In this document: piece by piece, positions 63,525 through 64,000 of the stretch | Layout of the letters: each line of letters begins with the position of its first letter | Numbering within the stretch: the first letter of the stretch is position 1 | DNA from: Acholoe squamosa | Lineage: Eukaryota > Annelida > Polychaeta > Phyllodocida > Polynoidae | NCBI GenBank assembly: GCA_949317995.1 | Contig: OX439036.1 | Coordinates: 29,148,354 to 29,212,353, forward strand | Direction of reading: 5' to 3' | DNA: 64,000 nucleotides | Notes under the pieces: generated by a model | Seen by the model: the letters and a program-made list of their open reading frames with translations, nothing else | Databases searched by the model: none | What the model was told of the DNA's origin: nothing | Made by a program: the position numbers and the translations under genes

Positions 63525-63697
63525 CAGGGATGTAAGTCAGGAATAGGCAAAAATCAGGAACCATAAGTTCACTTTATATAAAAGCCTTCTATTTTTCACA
63601 AACAGCCCTCCTTACCACTCATGTAAGGAAAATAAATGTCATTCAAAAATTTCAGAAATCAGGAAATCCTGATAAATCCTGAAGACTTACATCCCTG
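63525..63697. mobile_element. Small hAT-like MITE inserted in a TTTA tract
   Basis: The 173-bp unit begins CAGGGATGTAAGTC and ends in its exact complement GACTTACATCCCTG, with AGGA/TCCT further in. The CAGGG start is hAT-like. Both flanks are TTATTTAT repeats, so an 8-bp duplication cannot be told from the simple repeat. The interior holds repeated ATCAGGAA words. Confidence 0.75.
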
Positions 63698-64000
63698 TTA
63701 TTTATTTATTTTTTTTGGGGGGGGGGGGTCCAGGTGCATGGCAGGATACATGTTTAGAGAGTTTCACGGTGAGTTGTTCTGAAATATTGAAGAAATATCA
63801 AATCATTTTAGTAGCTAACCTAAAGGAGTGTTTGGTAGTGGAAGCCTACCAGAGAGTGGAGTATGATCATCTCAACGCCCCCCCCCCTTCCCCTTGCATA
63901 TGGTGTCCATAGTGGGTGTGTCACTGCAGCCCTCCATAGCCTGCCGCCACCACCTGCAGTGCCACCTATGCTGCCCCTGGGGAGGCATGTTTTTCTTGGT

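Overview
The window is almost entirely non-coding, intron- and repeat-rich animal DNA. Repeat arrays, a spliced kinase exon, short interspersed inverted-repeat elements and the absence of long open frames or gene packing rule out a prokaryotic or phage origin. The repeat style fits a marine invertebrate: many short DNA-transposon relics, long AT-dinucleotide arrays, frequent poly-G/C runs and a striking excess of TACATGTA. A cephalochordate or another marine invertebrate is my best guess, but the sequence alone does not settle it.

The only exon I identify with confidence is on the minus strand at 19039-19097. It encodes the catalytic loop of a Ser/Thr protein kinase (DLKMENIMLDEKKKNIKII), flanked by good splice sites. 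It is closest to AMPK-related/HUNK-type kinases as I remember them. I found no other exon of this kinase, so much of the window is probably intron or flank of that gene. Several plus-strand segments have plausible splice sites and open frames (13159-13218, 17203-17332, 31867-31988, 45573-45768, 56845-56934) and are listed as weak candidate exons.

Layout. 1-10 kb: two opposite copies of a TA-flanked miniature inverted-repeat element, an (AT)39 array, and a GC-rich foldback element with a 10-bp target duplication. 10-19 kb: CpG-rich patches, a TTA-flanked Harbinger-like element, a hAT-like element with a second one nested in it, and a 278-bp tandem duplication. 19-23 kb: the kinase exon, a 32-bp palindrome, and a 1.3-kb CAGTA-biased tract holding a tRNA-like relic. 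27-32 kb: a CCTGG minisatellite, a dispersed hairpin-ended repeat and a foldback element. 36-41 kb: homeodomain/POU-motif-rich sequence, a dense cluster of AGGTCA half-sites and an element with a perfect 8-bp target duplication. 45-48.4 kb: a CpG-rich patch followed by a unit bounded by two identical 453-bp direct repeats. 53 kb: a second copy of the hairpin-ended repeat joined to a half foldback element. 57.2-58.2 kb: a minisatellite with an exact 80-bp period. 61-64 kb: two more 39-unit AT arrays and two small inverted-repeat elements.

Nothing here is an operon or a multi-gene system. The interest lies in transposon architecture, clustered regulatory motifs and repeat organisation around a kinase gene.
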